Source: Aquibacillus salsiterrae (lineage in GTDB: Bacteria; Bacillota; Bacilli; Bacillales; Amphibacillaceae). Taken from it: 64,000 nucleotides of DNA. The notes below the pieces were generated by a model. It was not told the DNA's origin, did not search any database, and was given only the letters and a program-made list of their open reading frames with translations. Location: assembly GCF_028416595.1 (NCBI RefSeq), contig NZ_JAMQKC010000002.1, forward strand, positions 186,001 through 250,000. Direction: 5' to 3'. Numbering within the stretch: the stretch's first letter is position 1; the number at the start of each line of letters is the position of its first letter. This document shows positions 32,029 through 41,493 of this stretch, one piece after another. The position numbers were made by a program, and so were the translations under genes.

Positions 32029-34380
32029 CTAATTTGGATCCGTTTCTAAATCTTCAATCCTTTTTTCAATATATTGAGTATCTTTATAAGCAACATACGT
32101 CTCTGCCTTTTCTAGTGTTGCGGTGGTGTTATATTCTGGAATCTTCGCATGTTCTTCATAAACACCTTTTGGGATTAGCACATTTCCTTCAGGCCAGTGC
32201 AGCTCAAGGTTACCAGATTTTAGTTGGACATATTTTGCTGTACCATAGAATGTGCCATGATCATTATAAACAACTACAGACTCACCTTGCTTTATCTTGA
32301 GTTTTTTGGCATCTGCCTCATTCATTAAAACATCGAAGCGGTCAGCGTTGTTAAACGGGTCAACTTCATCATAAATCATTGAATTGAATTGTTTTCCGCG
32401 TCTAGTTGTAACATAGAATTCATCTTCGGATTTTCTTCGTTCAGGAATGTCGATTGCAAGTAAGTTTGCTTTTTTATCTGGGGTTGGAAAAATGCCACCT
32501 TCGCAAAGCCAGGCCCCTCCCCATTGAAACACGTCACCTTTATCATCTAAATACTGTATTCCATCATAATTTGGGGCTGTATGGGCAATTTCTTCTCGGA
32601 TGTGTTGTACATCTCTAAAATCGATGAGATGTGTTTGTTCAGGTTTGACTCGCTTGGCTAGTTCAAGGTAAATATCCCATTCAGCCCGAGCCTCACCAAT
32701 TCGTGGTCCCTTGATTTCTGGTGAAAGATAAACCATTCTTTCTGTTGATGTAGATGTCCCGCCACCAGGCTGTTCATACCTAGTCATCGCAGGCAAAACG
32801 ATAACAGCTTCTTTTGCATCAAAAAGTGTTGACGTATTGAAAATAATGTCTTGATGAACACGAATATCAATATTTTCTAAACACTGTTTCACGTAGTCTG
32901 GGTTAGGCATTGTTTCGAGGAAATTTCCGCCTGACATGTGATAAAGCTTCAATTTACGTTCGTGGTCTTCAGGTAATAAAGCATTCTCTAAAGATGGTCC
33001 GACAGTGTCTCCCTGCCAATCAGGTAGGTCAAATCCCCAATACTTTTCGATCCTGTTTCGATTATTTTGATCATTTGCACCACCTGGTAAAGAAAAGGGA
33101 TCTGCACCCATTTCACTAGAACCTTGAACACCAGAATGTCCCCGAATTGGCATTAATCCACAATGCTCTCGGCCGATAAAGCCGCGAAGTAAGGCGAGGT
33201 TGGCAACTTGAGATACATTATCCGTTCCAAACCGATGTTGAGTTAGTCCCATTGACCAAACAAATACAGCTGATTTTGCTTTTGCGAGCTGTTCGGCAAA
33301 TTCAACTATCCTTTGCTTAGACAAACCAGAAGATTGTTCTAATTCGTCCCAATTGTAGGAGATTGCTTTATGTTTGAGTTGTTGATAGCCATTGACATGC
33401 TCGTTAACGAAAGGATGATTGATTGCAGAACCGGGGGTTACTTCTTCCATCTCAAACCAGTGTTTCATAATACCGTTCATGAAGGCGATATCTCCACCAA
33501 TAGTTACTTGATATACATCATCAGCAATTTTAGTTCCAAAGAGAGCAGACTCTGGAATAGAGGGAATCCAATAATTTTTCATGGATGGTTCATAGTAAGG
33601 ATTGACTATCACTATTTTTGTACCTTTTCGTTTTGCGGCATACATATATTTCGTTGATACAGGTTGGTTATTTGCAGCAACAGATCCAAAGAACACAAGG
33701 ACATCTGTTCCAATCCAATCTTTGTAATTACAACTTGATGCGCCAATTCCGAGTGACCTAGTTAAGGCAGTTTTTGAAGGGGAGTGACAAATTCGTGATG
33801 CATTATCAATGTTATTTGTGCCTAAAAACCGTGCAACTTTTCCAGCAGTATAATACGTTTCATTCGTAATTCCTCGAGAAGTTAGATAGAAGGCTGACTG
33901 TGTTGGGTTAATAGCGTTCCATTTATTTGCAATCAAGTCTAATGCATCATCAAATGAGAGGCGACTAAATCTATTTTCACCTGGTTTACGAATGAGCGGG
34001 TACGGAATTCGGCCAAGTTTACGAAGTTCCGCACTACTCAATTTACGTAACTCGTTAATATCCTCATGGATATATTTTTCCTTCATGGCAGGCATTGTGT
34101 TTAATCGTAGAACATTTAATCTTGTGGTGCATAGGTGGGGGCCTTTTAATGTCTCATCTTTCATACCTAGTACACCGAGTGCACAACCATCGCATACGCC
34201 TTTAGTTAAGATTCGGTTAGCAAACCCAAGATTGTCTCGATTTTCCCAGATAACTTTTAACGTATCACGCAGATGGTGAGGTTTTACTGTTCCAAGTCCA
34301 AAGGGTGTTTTACTAACCCATAAACGAGGGTCAGGCAGCTTTGGCAATTTGGTTGGGCCACTATGTTTTGTTTTTCCCAT
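32029..34380 (-). CDS. FdhF/YdeP-type molybdopterin oxidoreductase
   Basis: 783-residue member of the DMSO-reductase superfamily, related to formate dehydrogenase alpha subunits and E. coli YdeP. The N-terminal cysteines CDGCALGVLG...GPHLC could bind one 4Fe-4S cluster. MGD-binding stretches follow (YLTSRGITNETYYTAGKVAR, NIDNASRICHSPSKTALTRS, HSGVQGSSEMGADP). The C-terminal cap (about 660-783; MIYDEVDPFNNADR, MNEADAKKLKIKQGESVVVY) is the molydopterin dinucleotide-binding barrel. No electron-transfer subunit, fdhD or molybdenum cofactor gene is adjacent. The substrate is unknown; formate is only one possibility. Confidence 0.85.
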   Translation of the reverse strand: MGKTKHSGPTKLPKLPDPRLWVSKTPFGLGTVKPHHLRDTLKVIWENRDNLGFANRILTKGVCDGCALGVLGMKDETLKGPHLCTTRLNVLRLNTMPAMKEKYIHEDINELRKLSSAELRKLGRIPYPLIRKPGENRFSRLSFDDALDLIANKWNAINPTQSAFYLTSRGITNETYYTAGKVARFLGTNNIDNASRICHSPSKTALTRSLGIGASSCNYKDWIGTDVLVFFGSVAANNQPVSTKYMYAAKRKGTKIVIVNPYYEPSMKNYWIPSIPESALFGTKIADDVYQVTIGGDIAFMNGIMKHWFEMEEVTPGSAINHPFVNEHVNGYQQLKHKAISYNWDELEQSSGLSKQRIVEFAEQLAKAKSAVFVWSMGLTQHRFGTDNVSQVANLALLRGFIGREHCGLMPIRGHSGVQGSSEMGADPFSLPGGANDQNNRNRIEKYWGFDLPDWQGDTVGPSLENALLPEDHERKLKLYHMSGGNFLETMPNPDYVKQCLENIDIRVHQDIIFNTSTLFDAKEAVIVLPAMTRYEQPGGGTSTSTERMVYLSPEIKGPRIGEARAEWDIYLELAKRVKPEQTHLIDFRDVQHIREEIAHTAPNYDGIQYLDDKGDVFQWGGAWLCEGGIFPTPDKKANLLAIDIPERRKSEDEFYVTTRRGKQFNSMIYDEVDPFNNADRFDVLMNEADAKKLKIKQGESVVVYNDHGTFYGTAKYVQLKSGNLELHWPEGNVLIPKGVYEEHAKIPEYNTTATLEKAETYVAYKDTQYIEKRIEDLETDPN

Positions 34381-34506
34381 AAAAATCCCTCCGCATCAAT
34401 ATTCATCTGTAAGGTTCTTCATTAAACAATACTTCGAACTGTAAATGGAGTATTCAGTCTTTTTTTACGCATGGTGAAAGTGTCATATGTGTTAATTTGA
34501 AAGTAT

Positions 34507-34555
34507 AAAAAAATCCAAGAGCTGTCTAGCTCCGGGAGCTTTGCGCTTTTCTTAA
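34507..34555 (+). repeat. Dispersed intergenic repeat, short copy
   Basis: AAAAAATCCAAGAGCTGTCT...AGCTCCGGGAGCTTTGCGCTTTTCTTA. The 430 bases between the oxidoreductase and lacI hold this copy and the lacI promoter, with no further gene. Confidence 0.65.
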
Positions 34556-34740
34556 AAGAAGTGGAAGATAGGTAAGGCGTTTAGTGGTGGGGTTGCTTAC
34601 TTTCTATTATAATATGAAGGGAATAATCGGATATGATTAGAAAACTGTCTTTATGAAAAGAGAAATAGTTACCCACTTGGTTTATAAAGATATTGATAAA
34701 GACTAATTGAATTTTTGTAATAATTAAATCAAAACAATGT

Positions 34741-34787
34741 TTGACAGTGTTTTAAAAGCATACTATCATAGTTTGTAATCGATTACA
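34741..34787 (+). promoter_or_regulatory. lacI promoter with 14-bp palindromic operator
   Basis: TTGACA (34741-34746), 17-base spacer, TATCAT (34764-34769), then the perfect palindrome TGTAATCGATTACA at 34774-34787, where it would block the start point. The same 14 bases recur before the ThuA operon at 35880-35893, which makes autoregulation likely. Confidence 0.8.
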
Positions 34788-34812
34788 GATTTTGGGTAGA
34801 AAGTAGGAGAAT

Positions 34813-35799
34813 ATGGTGGCAAATATTCAGGAAGTTGCAAGAAAAGCAGGAGTTTCCGTCGCCACGGTTTCACGAGTAATTAACAACTATAGTGGAGTAA
34901 CAGAGAGAACTAGGCAAAAGGTCGAAAAAGTGATTGAAGAGTTAAATTATGAACCTAGTATGTTAGGACGTAATTTGCGTACATTAGAAAGTAAGCTAAT
35001 TCTTGTCTTAATTCCTAGTATATCTAATCCTTTTTATACCGAAATTATCAACGGAATAGAAGAAACGGCGATAAACTTAGGTTATAATATCCTACTTTGT
35101 GAGACTGATTCTAATCCGGAACATGAACAAAGGTATTTTGGTTTATTAAAAAAAAGAATGGCTGATGGAATTATATCAATGGACCCTGCTGTAAACAAAG
35201 CAAAACTAGCGGAACTTGCTGAATCCTATCCGATCGTACAATGCAGCGAATATGATGAGGATATTAACATACCATATGTGACGATAAATAATGAGCTTGC
35301 TGCTTATCAAGCGGTTAAACATTTGGTTAAACTTGGACATGAAAAAGTTGCACTCATTTCATCGGATGAACGATACTTATATGCAAGAGAGAGAAAGTGT
35401 GGTTACGAGCGGGCCCTAAACGAATTTGGCATTACTGCTAATGAAGCGTTCATTTATCATACAGAAAGTATTAGTTTTGAGTACGGGCAACATGCTATGC
35501 GAAAGTTACTTGATTTAAAGGACCGTCCAACAGCGGTTTTTGCCTTATCCGATATTCTAGCAATAGGTGCATTAAAGGAAATCAATTCTAGTGGACTGCT
35601 AGTTCCTAAGGATATCGCATTAATAGGTTTTGACAAAATTAGCTTCTCCAATATGACCTATCCAGCACTAACTACCGTTGCACAACCTATGTTTAAAATG
35701 GGGGCTGCTGCTACAAATATGCTAATCAATCGTATCAAAGGCATGCGGGTGGAGAGTATGGTGATGGAACATGAGCTAATAATCCGTGAATCGACATAA
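34813..35799 (+). CDS. LacI-family transcription regulator
   Basis: 328-residue LacI/GalR regulator. The N-terminal helix-turn-helix and hinge are NIQEVARKAGVSVATVSRVI...VTERTRQKVEKVIEELNYEP (2-47), followed by a periplasmic-binding-protein-like effector domain (about 60-328; LVLIPSISNPFYTEIINGIE, GFDKISFSNMTYPALTTVAQ). It resembles CytR/PurR-like members; the effector is not predictable. It precedes the sugar catabolic operon by about 140 bases and the two share an operator sequence, so it is the local repressor. Confidence 0.9.
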   Translation: MVANIQEVARKAGVSVATVSRVINNYSGVTERTRQKVEKVIEELNYEPSMLGRNLRTLESKLILVLIPSISNPFYTEIINGIEETAINLGYNILLCETDSNPEHEQRYFGLLKKRMADGIISMDPAVNKAKLAELAESYPIVQCSEYDEDINIPYVTINNELAAYQAVKHLVKLGHEKVALISSDERYLYARERKCGYERALNEFGITANEAFIYHTESISFEYGQHAMRKLLDLKDRPTAVFALSDILAIGALKEINSSGLLVPKDIALIGFDKISFSNMTYPALTTVAQPMFKMGAAATNMLINRIKGMRVESMVMEHELIIREST

Positions 35800-35839
35800 A
35801 AAAAATCACGGTAAATTAGCTGAAGTTTGCTAAAACCAA

Positions 35840-35893
35840 TTGACAAGGGTTTCATATCCTGTAAAATGTAAAGTAGTAATGTAATCGATTACA
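35840..35893 (+). promoter_or_regulatory. ThuA-operon promoter with LacI operator
   Basis: TTGACA (35840-35845), 16-base spacer, TAAAAT (35862-35867), then TGTAATCGATTACA (35880-35893) at the expected transcription start. Identical operator to that before lacI. Confidence 0.82.
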
Positions 35894-35940
35894 AATCAAG
35901 GCCTAGGAGAACCGCCTAAGGTCCAAGGGGGATGTAAACA

Positions 35941-36660
35941 ATGAGAGTTACGGTGTGGAATGAGAATCGCCATGAGCAAAAGAATCCGGTAGTTGCAGAA
36001 ATTTATCCAGAGGGAATTCATGGTGCGATCGCTAACTTTTTGCGTGAGGAAGGTTTGGATGTTGGTACAGCTACATTAGATGAAGCAAGTCATGGTCTAA
36101 CGGATGAAGTACTTGATCAAACAGATGTCCTTGTATGGTGGGGGCACTTGGCACATGACGAAGTAGCTGATGAAGTGGTGGAAAAGGTACATCAACGTGT
36201 GTTAAAAGGTATGGGATTAATTGTACTTCACTCTGGTCACTTTTCGAAAATCTTTAAAAAATTAATGGGAACTTCATGTGACTTGAAGTGGCGAGAAGCC
36301 GATGACCGCGAGCGGCTTTGGGTAGTAGACCCGACACATCCAATCACAGAAGGAATTGGACAATATATCGAATTAGAAAAAGAAGAGATGTACGGTGAAC
36401 ATTTCGATATCCCAACACCAGATGAATTAGTATTTGTTAGCTGGTTCGAAGGTGGAGAGGTTTTCCGCTCAGGCTGTACATACCGACGTGGTAATGGAAA
36501 AATCTTTTATTTTAGACCTGGTCACGAAACGTATCCGACCTATCATAACGAAGAGGTACAACGTGTCATTCGTAATGCAGTACATTTTGTAAAACCAGTA
36601 AATCGCGAATATCCAACGTATGGAAATCACAAACCAATTGAAAACATATCCGAAAAATAA
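35941..36660 (+). CDS. ThuA-like protein
   Basis: 239-residue ThuA/trehalose-utilisation family protein with a class I glutamine-amidotransferase-like fold: [74 protein letters not shown] and [20 protein letters not shown]. In rhizobia ThuA acts with the ThuB dehydrogenase in oxidation of disaccharides to 3-keto sugars. Here a dehydrogenase gene of the same superfamily follows after 17 bases. First gene of the LacI-controlled operon. The biochemical role of ThuA itself is unsettled. Confidence 0.85.
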   Translation: MRVTVWNENRHEQKNPVVAEIYPEGIHGAIANFLREEGLDVGTATLDEASHGLTDEVLDQTDVLVWWGHLAHDEVADEVVEKVHQRVLKGMGLIVLHSGHFSKIFKKLMGTSCDLKWREADDRERLWVVDPTHPITEGIGQYIELEKEEMYGEHFDIPTPDELVFVSWFEGGEVFRSGCTYRRGNGKIFYFRPGHETYPTYHNEEVQRVIRNAVHFVKPVNREYPTYGNHKPIENISEK

Positions 36661-36677
36661 GAAAGGGTGTAGAACCA

Positions 36678-37703
36678 ATGACTAAATTAAAAGTAGGAGT
36701 AGTTGGCTGTGGTAGTATTGCAACTCATCGTCACCTACCAGAGTATTTTCAAAACAAAGAAGTAGAAATTGTTGCTGTTTGTGATGTTGTCGAAGAACGA
36801 GCAACAGCTGCTGCTCAAAAATATAATGCAACAGCTTATACAGATTACCAACAATTAGTACAACAAACCGACATCGATGCAGTAAGCGTTTGTACACCGA
36901 ATTATTTACATGCACCGGTTTCGATTGCTGCTTTAGAAGCTGGCAAGCATGTCTTATGCGAGAAGCCAATGGCCACATCTCGCGAAGAAGCGGACAACAT
37001 GATTCTAGCTGCTGAAAAAGCGGGTAAAGTGTTAATGATCGGCCATAACCAACGTTTCGTAGCTTCTCACCAGAGGGCTAGGCAGTTAATTGAACAAGGG
37101 GATTTAGGTAAAATTTATAGCTTCCGAACCGCATTTGGACATGGTGGCCCAGAAGGTTGGAGTGTCGACGGAGCATCTAGCTGGTTCTTCAAAAAAGACG
37201 AAGCGTTTATCGGTGCCCTTGGGGACTTAGGCGTTCATAAGGCAGATTTAATTCGGTATATTTTAGGGGAAGAAGTAACAGAAGTCTCCGCATTTATTGA
37301 ATCAAACGCCAAGCAAAATAGTAATGTAGATGATAATGCTGTCTGTTTGTTACGGACAGAATCCGGTATTATTGGTACCCTTGCAGCGAGTTGGGCATAC
37401 GTAAGTGCGGAAGATAATTCAACCATTATCTATGGAGAAAAAGGGATTATGAGATTAGAGGATGATCCAGTCTATTCTTTAGTTGTTCAATATAAAGACG
37501 GCTCGACAGTTAATTATGAGCTTGGTCAAATCCAATCGAATGAATCTGGTGGCCAAACAAATACAGGTGTAATTAATCATTTTGTTGAAAGTATTTTGGA
37601 TAATAAGAAACCATTAATTGATGGTGACCAGGGAAAACAATCATTAGAAGTAATTTTGGCAGCATTAGAATCGCATGAACAGAAGAAAAATGTTCAAATC
37701 TAG
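36678..37703 (+). CDS. Gfo/Idh/MocA-family sugar dehydrogenase 1
   Basis: 341-residue NAD(P)-dependent dehydrogenase. The N-terminal Rossmann fold has GVVGCGSIATHRHLPEY, the EKP motif is at 95-97 (CEKPMAT), and the catalytic pair is D183/H187 in LGDLGVHKADLIRY. Members oxidise sugars, inositols or glycosides, often at C3. It lies between the ThuA gene and a TIM-barrel isomerase in one operon, consistent with production of a keto-sugar. Its paralogue is two genes downstream (38839-39879). Confidence 0.88.
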   Translation: MTKLKVGVVGCGSIATHRHLPEYFQNKEVEIVAVCDVVEERATAAAQKYNATAYTDYQQLVQQTDIDAVSVCTPNYLHAPVSIAALEAGKHVLCEKPMATSREEADNMILAAEKAGKVLMIGHNQRFVASHQRARQLIEQGDLGKIYSFRTAFGHGGPEGWSVDGASSWFFKKDEAFIGALGDLGVHKADLIRYILGEEVTEVSAFIESNAKQNSNVDDNAVCLLRTESGIIGTLAASWAYVSAEDNSTIIYGEKGIMRLEDDPVYSLVVQYKDGSTVNYELGQIQSNESGGQTNTGVINHFVESILDNKKPLIDGDQGKQSLEVILAALESHEQKKNVQI

Positions 37704-37750
37704 AAAACTAGACATATATTTTAATGGATTAACTAGAGAGGAGCGTTCAA

Positions 37751-38719
37751 ATGAAACTAGGTGTGTTTACGGTATTATTTGCAGATAAGAGCTTTGAAGA
37801 AATGCTCGACCATGTGAAAAAAGCAGGTCTTGACGCTGTTGAAATTGGGACAGGAGGTTATCCAGGTAATGCCCATTGTGATTTAACCACATTGCTAGGA
37901 AGTGAAGAAGCTCGTAAGGAGTACTTAGCTGCTGTGGAATCGCGTGGGTTAACGATTAGTGCGTTTAGTTGTCACGGAAATCCTCTAACACCTGACCAAG
38001 TATTCGCTAAGGAGAGTCATGAAACGTTACTAAAAACAATTGAACTAGCAAATCTAATGGGTGTTCCTGTTGTTAACTGTTTCTCAGGGACTGCTGGTGA
38101 CCATGAAGGAGCTAAGTATCCAAATTGGCCTGTAGCACCGTGGCCAAATGAGTATTCAGATGTTCTAAAATGGCAATGGGAAGAAAAATTAATTCCTTAT
38201 TGGAAAGAAGTAGGACAATATGCGGAATCAAAAAATGTGAAAATCGGCTTAGAATTACATGCAGGATTTTTAGTTCACACGCCATACACGATGTTAAAGC
38301 TACGTGAAGAAACGTGTGATGCGATTGGGGCAAATCTTGATCCAAGTCATCTTTGGTGGCAAGGAATTGACCCTGTTGCTGCGATTAAGATCCTTGGTAA
38401 AGCGGGGGCAATCCACCACTTCCATGCAAAAGATACGTATATTGACCAAGATAATGTTAATATGTACGGATTAACTGATATGCAACCTTATAGTAATGTA
38501 CAAACACGGGCTTGGAGTTTCCGCTCTGTCGGTTGTGGTCACGGGTTAGAGGATTGGTCAAACATGATGAGTGCTTTAAGAACTTATGGATACGATCATG
38601 TTGTCAGCATTGAACATGAAGACCCAATCATGTCGATTGATGAAGGCTTTGAGCGTGCTGTCCAAAATTTAAAAGCTGTATTAATTAGAGAACAACCTGC
38701 TGATATGTGGTGGGTTTAA
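37751..38719 (+). CDS. TIM-barrel sugar isomerase/epimerase-like protein 1
   Basis: 322-residue member of the xylose isomerase-like (AP endonuclease 2) fold. The expected metal ligands sit in GLELHAG (E), NLDPSHLWWQG (D and H), HHFHAKDT (H) and VSIEHEDP (E). Family activities include sugar isomerases, epimerases, inosose dehydratases and lyases that split 3-keto glycosides. Last gene of the first operon; a terminator follows 10 bases later. Confidence 0.82.
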   Translation: MKLGVFTVLFADKSFEEMLDHVKKAGLDAVEIGTGGYPGNAHCDLTTLLGSEEARKEYLAAVESRGLTISAFSCHGNPLTPDQVFAKESHETLLKTIELANLMGVPVVNCFSGTAGDHEGAKYPNWPVAPWPNEYSDVLKWQWEEKLIPYWKEVGQYAESKNVKIGLELHAGFLVHTPYTMLKLREETCDAIGANLDPSHLWWQGIDPVAAIKILGKAGAIHHFHAKDTYIDQDNVNMYGLTDMQPYSNVQTRAWSFRSVGCGHGLEDWSNMMSALRTYGYDHVVSIEHEDPIMSIDEGFERAVQNLKAVLIREQPADMWWV

Positions 38720-38728
38720 CAACAAGAT

Positions 38729-38763
38729 TTCCCCTTTTGGACTAGTTCGAAAGGGGTTTTTGT
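38729..38763 (+). terminator. Terminator after the first sugar operon
   Basis: CCCCTTT...AAAGGGG stem around TGGACTAGTTCG, followed by a T run. Confidence 0.85.
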
Positions 38764-38794
38764 TAAAGGTATCCATGTATAAATCTAGGAGCTA

Positions 38795-38817
38795 CTATTA
38801 GCTGTCTAGCTCCGATT
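38795..38817 (+). repeat. Fragment of the dispersed repeat
   Basis: AGCTGTCTAGCTCCG only, which is the head of the family. It sits between terminator and next ribosome binding site, showing that even truncated copies persist between the two halves of the sugar cluster. Confidence 0.5.
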
Positions 38818-38838
38818 AATTAAAAAGGAGTGTTACTA

Positions 38839-39879
38839 ATGGGGAAATTAAGAATTGGAATTATCGGTGCTGGTGGTATTGCTTCAGATGTACATATTCC
38901 AAATTATTTGAAGCAGTCTGAAAAAGTTGACATTGTGGCTGTAGCTGATGTCAATGAGGAGAGAGCAAGGAGTGTAGCAAAGCAATTTGAGATCGCACAT
39001 TCATTCGGCTCCTACGAAGAAATGCTTAATAGTGTTGAGCTTGATGCAGTCAGTGTTTGTGTCCCAAATAAATTTCATAAAGATGCTACGGTGGCGGCGT
39101 TAACAGCGGGTTGTCACGTGTTGTGTGAAAAGCCGCCAGCAATGAAGGAAGAAGAAGCGAATGAAATGCTACAAGTTGCTAGGGAAAGTGGCAAAGTATT
39201 AACATTTGGTTTTCACTACCGACATACGGCCGATGTTCAGGCAGCCAAACGATTTATTGATGCTGGGGAATTAGGGGATATCTATTCTGCACGTGTTCAA
39301 GCGATTAGACGGCGAGGTATCCCGGGTTGGGGTGTATTTACTAATAAAGAACTACAAGGTGGCGGACCATTAATTGATATTGGTGTACACATGCTAGATA
39401 CTGCACTTTACCTAATGGGTTATCCCGAACCTGATACAATTCTCGGTAAAACACATCAACAAATCGGGACGAAAAAAGGTGTTGGTCTTCTAGGTGATTG
39501 GGACTATGAAAACTTTACCGTCGAAGATATGGCTGTTGGTATGATTACATTTAAAAATGGCGCATCACTCGTGCTTGAGACAGCGTTTGCGGCTAACGTA
39601 GAAAAACGTGACACGATGCAAGTGTCTTTAATGGGAAATCAAGGTGGCGCAGATATTTTCCCACTTAAAATGTATCAAGAAAAGCATGGGGCATTAATTG
39701 ATAGTACACCAGCCTATTTACCAAATGTTGGTGGGCATGAGCAAGAAATAAAGCATTTTGTTGAATGTTTGCAGGAAGGAAAACAGCCGATTAGTACACC
39801 GGAACAAGGTGCTATTATTCAGCGGATTATTGATGCATTGTATCGATCTGCTGAAACCGGAAAAGCAATTAATTTCTAA
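38839..39879 (+). CDS. Gfo/Idh/MocA-family sugar dehydrogenase 2
   Basis: 346-residue dehydrogenase with Rossmann motif GIIGAGGIASDVHIPNY, EKP at 97-99 (CEKPPAM), and the catalytic D/H in LIDIGVHMLDTALYLMG. It shares its N-terminal plan with dehydrogenase 1, but the substrate-side domain differs (RRRGIPGWGVFTNKELQGGG), so a different substrate or position is likely. ATG at 38839 is chosen because AAAGGAG ends eight bases before it; GTG at 38830 overlaps that site. A TIM-barrel gene follows after 36 bases. Confidence 0.87.
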   Translation: MGKLRIGIIGAGGIASDVHIPNYLKQSEKVDIVAVADVNEERARSVAKQFEIAHSFGSYEEMLNSVELDAVSVCVPNKFHKDATVAALTAGCHVLCEKPPAMKEEEANEMLQVARESGKVLTFGFHYRHTADVQAAKRFIDAGELGDIYSARVQAIRRRGIPGWGVFTNKELQGGGPLIDIGVHMLDTALYLMGYPEPDTILGKTHQQIGTKKGVGLLGDWDYENFTVEDMAVGMITFKNGASLVLETAFAANVEKRDTMQVSLMGNQGGADIFPLKMYQEKHGALIDSTPAYLPNVGGHEQEIKHFVECLQEGKQPISTPEQGAIIQRIIDALYRSAETGKAINF

Positions 39880-39915
39880 TTGGTTGTTCAAAAAAGCTAA
39901 GGGAGAGGATTGTTA

Positions 39916-40680
39916 GTGGGGAAACTTGGGATTCAATTATATTCAGTCCGGGATAAAACGCAAGACAACTTCTTAGACACTATCCATGAGCTTGGAAAAA
40001 TGGGTTATGATGCCGTCCAATTTGCAGGTTTTTTTAACACGGATGCAAAAACAGTAAGGAGCGTAATGGATGAGTCTGGCGTTATCCCGGCAGGAAGTCA
40101 TACGCCTTTTGACCAACTTAAGGACGACCAACTTAGTGGTACATTAGAATACAATGAGACGATTGGAAATAGGCTTGTCATTTGTCCATCACTACCGAAA
40201 GAACTGCAAGGTAGTACGGATGGATTTAAACGAGCAGCAGCGGCTTTAAACGAGATTGGCAGAAAGTGTAAAGAGCAAGGCTTTACATTTGGATATCACA
40301 ACCATCATTTTGAATTCGCTGATTTGGGTGACGGAAAGCATGGCTTTTCAATCTTATTTGAAGAAACAGACCCAGCCTACGTAAAAATGGAGCTAGATTG
40401 TTATTGGGCGCTTCATGCTGGTTATGACCCTGTTAAGATTATTGACGAACACACTTCTCGTTGCGTATCTCTTCATTTAAAAGATATGAAACGAGAAGAT
40501 GGTAACAAAGTAACAACTGAAATTGGGGAAGGTGAGTTAGACCTAACTACAATTCTTGAGAGAGCGAGAAATTTAAGCATTCCATGGTTAACGGTCGAAC
40601 AAGAGGATTTTGATAAAGATACATTAGAAAGTGCTAGATTAAATATTGTTAACCTACAGAAGTTGTGGAGTAGAATATAG
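39916..40680 (+). CDS. TIM-barrel sugar isomerase/epimerase-like protein 2
   Basis: 254-residue xylose isomerase-like TIM barrel, shorter than the other one: GIQLYSVRDKTQDNFLDTI, FGYHNHHFEF (first ligand region), VKMELDCYWALHAGYDP, VSLHLKDMKRED and WLTVEQEDFDKD. Dehydrogenase 2 and this protein repeat the dehydrogenase-plus-isomerase pairing of the first operon. GTG at 39916 is preferred to TTG at 39910 because GGGAGAGG then has a seven-base spacing. A terminator follows. Confidence 0.82.
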   Translation: MGKLGIQLYSVRDKTQDNFLDTIHELGKMGYDAVQFAGFFNTDAKTVRSVMDESGVIPAGSHTPFDQLKDDQLSGTLEYNETIGNRLVICPSLPKELQGSTDGFKRAAAALNEIGRKCKEQGFTFGYHNHHFEFADLGDGKHGFSILFEETDPAYVKMELDCYWALHAGYDPVKIIDEHTSRCVSLHLKDMKREDGNKVTTEIGEGELDLTTILERARNLSIPWLTVEQEDFDKDTLESARLNIVNLQKLWSRI

Positions 40681-40705
40681 GTCAATAGGTTATTAAAATA
40701 AGAAT

Positions 40706-40747
40706 GGGGCACAAAATCGCCTATGATTTTGTGCCCTCCCTTTTTTT
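40706..40747 (+). terminator. Terminator after the second sugar operon
   Basis: GGGCACAAAATC / GATTTTGTGCCC perfect 12-bp stem followed by CTCCC and seven T. Confidence 0.9.
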
Positions 40748-40914
40748 ATAATGTTAATAAGTAGTTAAATCGGCGTCGGCGTTCCTACTGTTCTTATAGG
40801 AATTAAGATTGCTCTTGATTAACAATTTAACGTATGATTTTTTTCAAAAAGGTTAACAATGGTTATTACTCGTTAGGTGAGAAAGTCTAACTAGTAATTA
40901 CGTAAAAAAAGGTA

Positions 40915-41364
40915 GTGTTAATCTTGTATGCTTTGTTAATCATCTGGACGCTATTTATTTTTGTTGCTACATGTACGAAAGAAGTAAATGCATTTGTTCA
41001 ACGGGGAGAAATAGCGTTTGATTTTACTACTGAACCAAAGTGGCTTGATTTGTTTCAAGTTCTTCCAAGTAATCCGGCTAAAATAGAACTAATAGGTCAT
41101 GCGTTTATGTTTATGGTGTTGACCTTGCTCTTATTTACCGTTATTCAGCGCATAGGTGTTGTCTTATCGCTAGCAACTTTCTATGGGATTGCTACTGAAA
41201 TAGCACAATTATTTTTTAACCGTGGTGGGGTATGGTATGATTTTGTTGCCGATAGCGTTGGTGTTGTAGTTGGACTATGTATTTATTTGGCAGTAAAACG
41301 AATCACCCAAGATTCAGGGGAGAAAGGCTATGGATCAATAGTAAATAAACGTCCAATAGGATAG
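40915..41364 (+). CDS. VanZ-like membrane protein
   Basis: 149-residue protein with four hydrophobic segments (about 2-18, 58-80, 83-103, 112-130). The last half has the VanZ pattern ATEIAQLFFNRGGVWYDFVADSVGVVVGL. VanZ relatives have been linked to teicoplanin tolerance and lipid/wall traits, but the general function is unknown. The start is unclear: GTG at 40915 has weak ribosome binding (AAAAAAAGGTA), and TTG at 40924 is an alternative. Confidence 0.75.
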   Translation: MLILYALLIIWTLFIFVATCTKEVNAFVQRGEIAFDFTTEPKWLDLFQVLPSNPAKIELIGHAFMFMVLTLLLFTVIQRIGVVLSLATFYGIATEIAQLFFNRGGVWYDFVADSVGVVVGLCIYLAVKRITQDSGEKGYGSIVNKRPIG

Positions 41365-41418
41365 TTAAGGATTGAGTATGAAATTGTGAAGGTTTTGTAC
41401 TCTTTTTTAAAAGGATAA

Positions 41419-41475
41419 GAAAGTATAAAAAGATCCAAGAGCTGTCTAGCTCCGGGCGCCCTGCGCTTTTCTTAC
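41419..41475 (+). repeat. Dispersed intergenic repeat, short copy
   Basis: AAAAAGATCCAAGAGCTGTC...TAGCTCCGGGCGCCCTGCGCTTTTCTTA, complete head-to-tail short form. Confidence 0.7.
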
Positions 41476-41493
41476 TAGGTAAGAAGGTATAAA

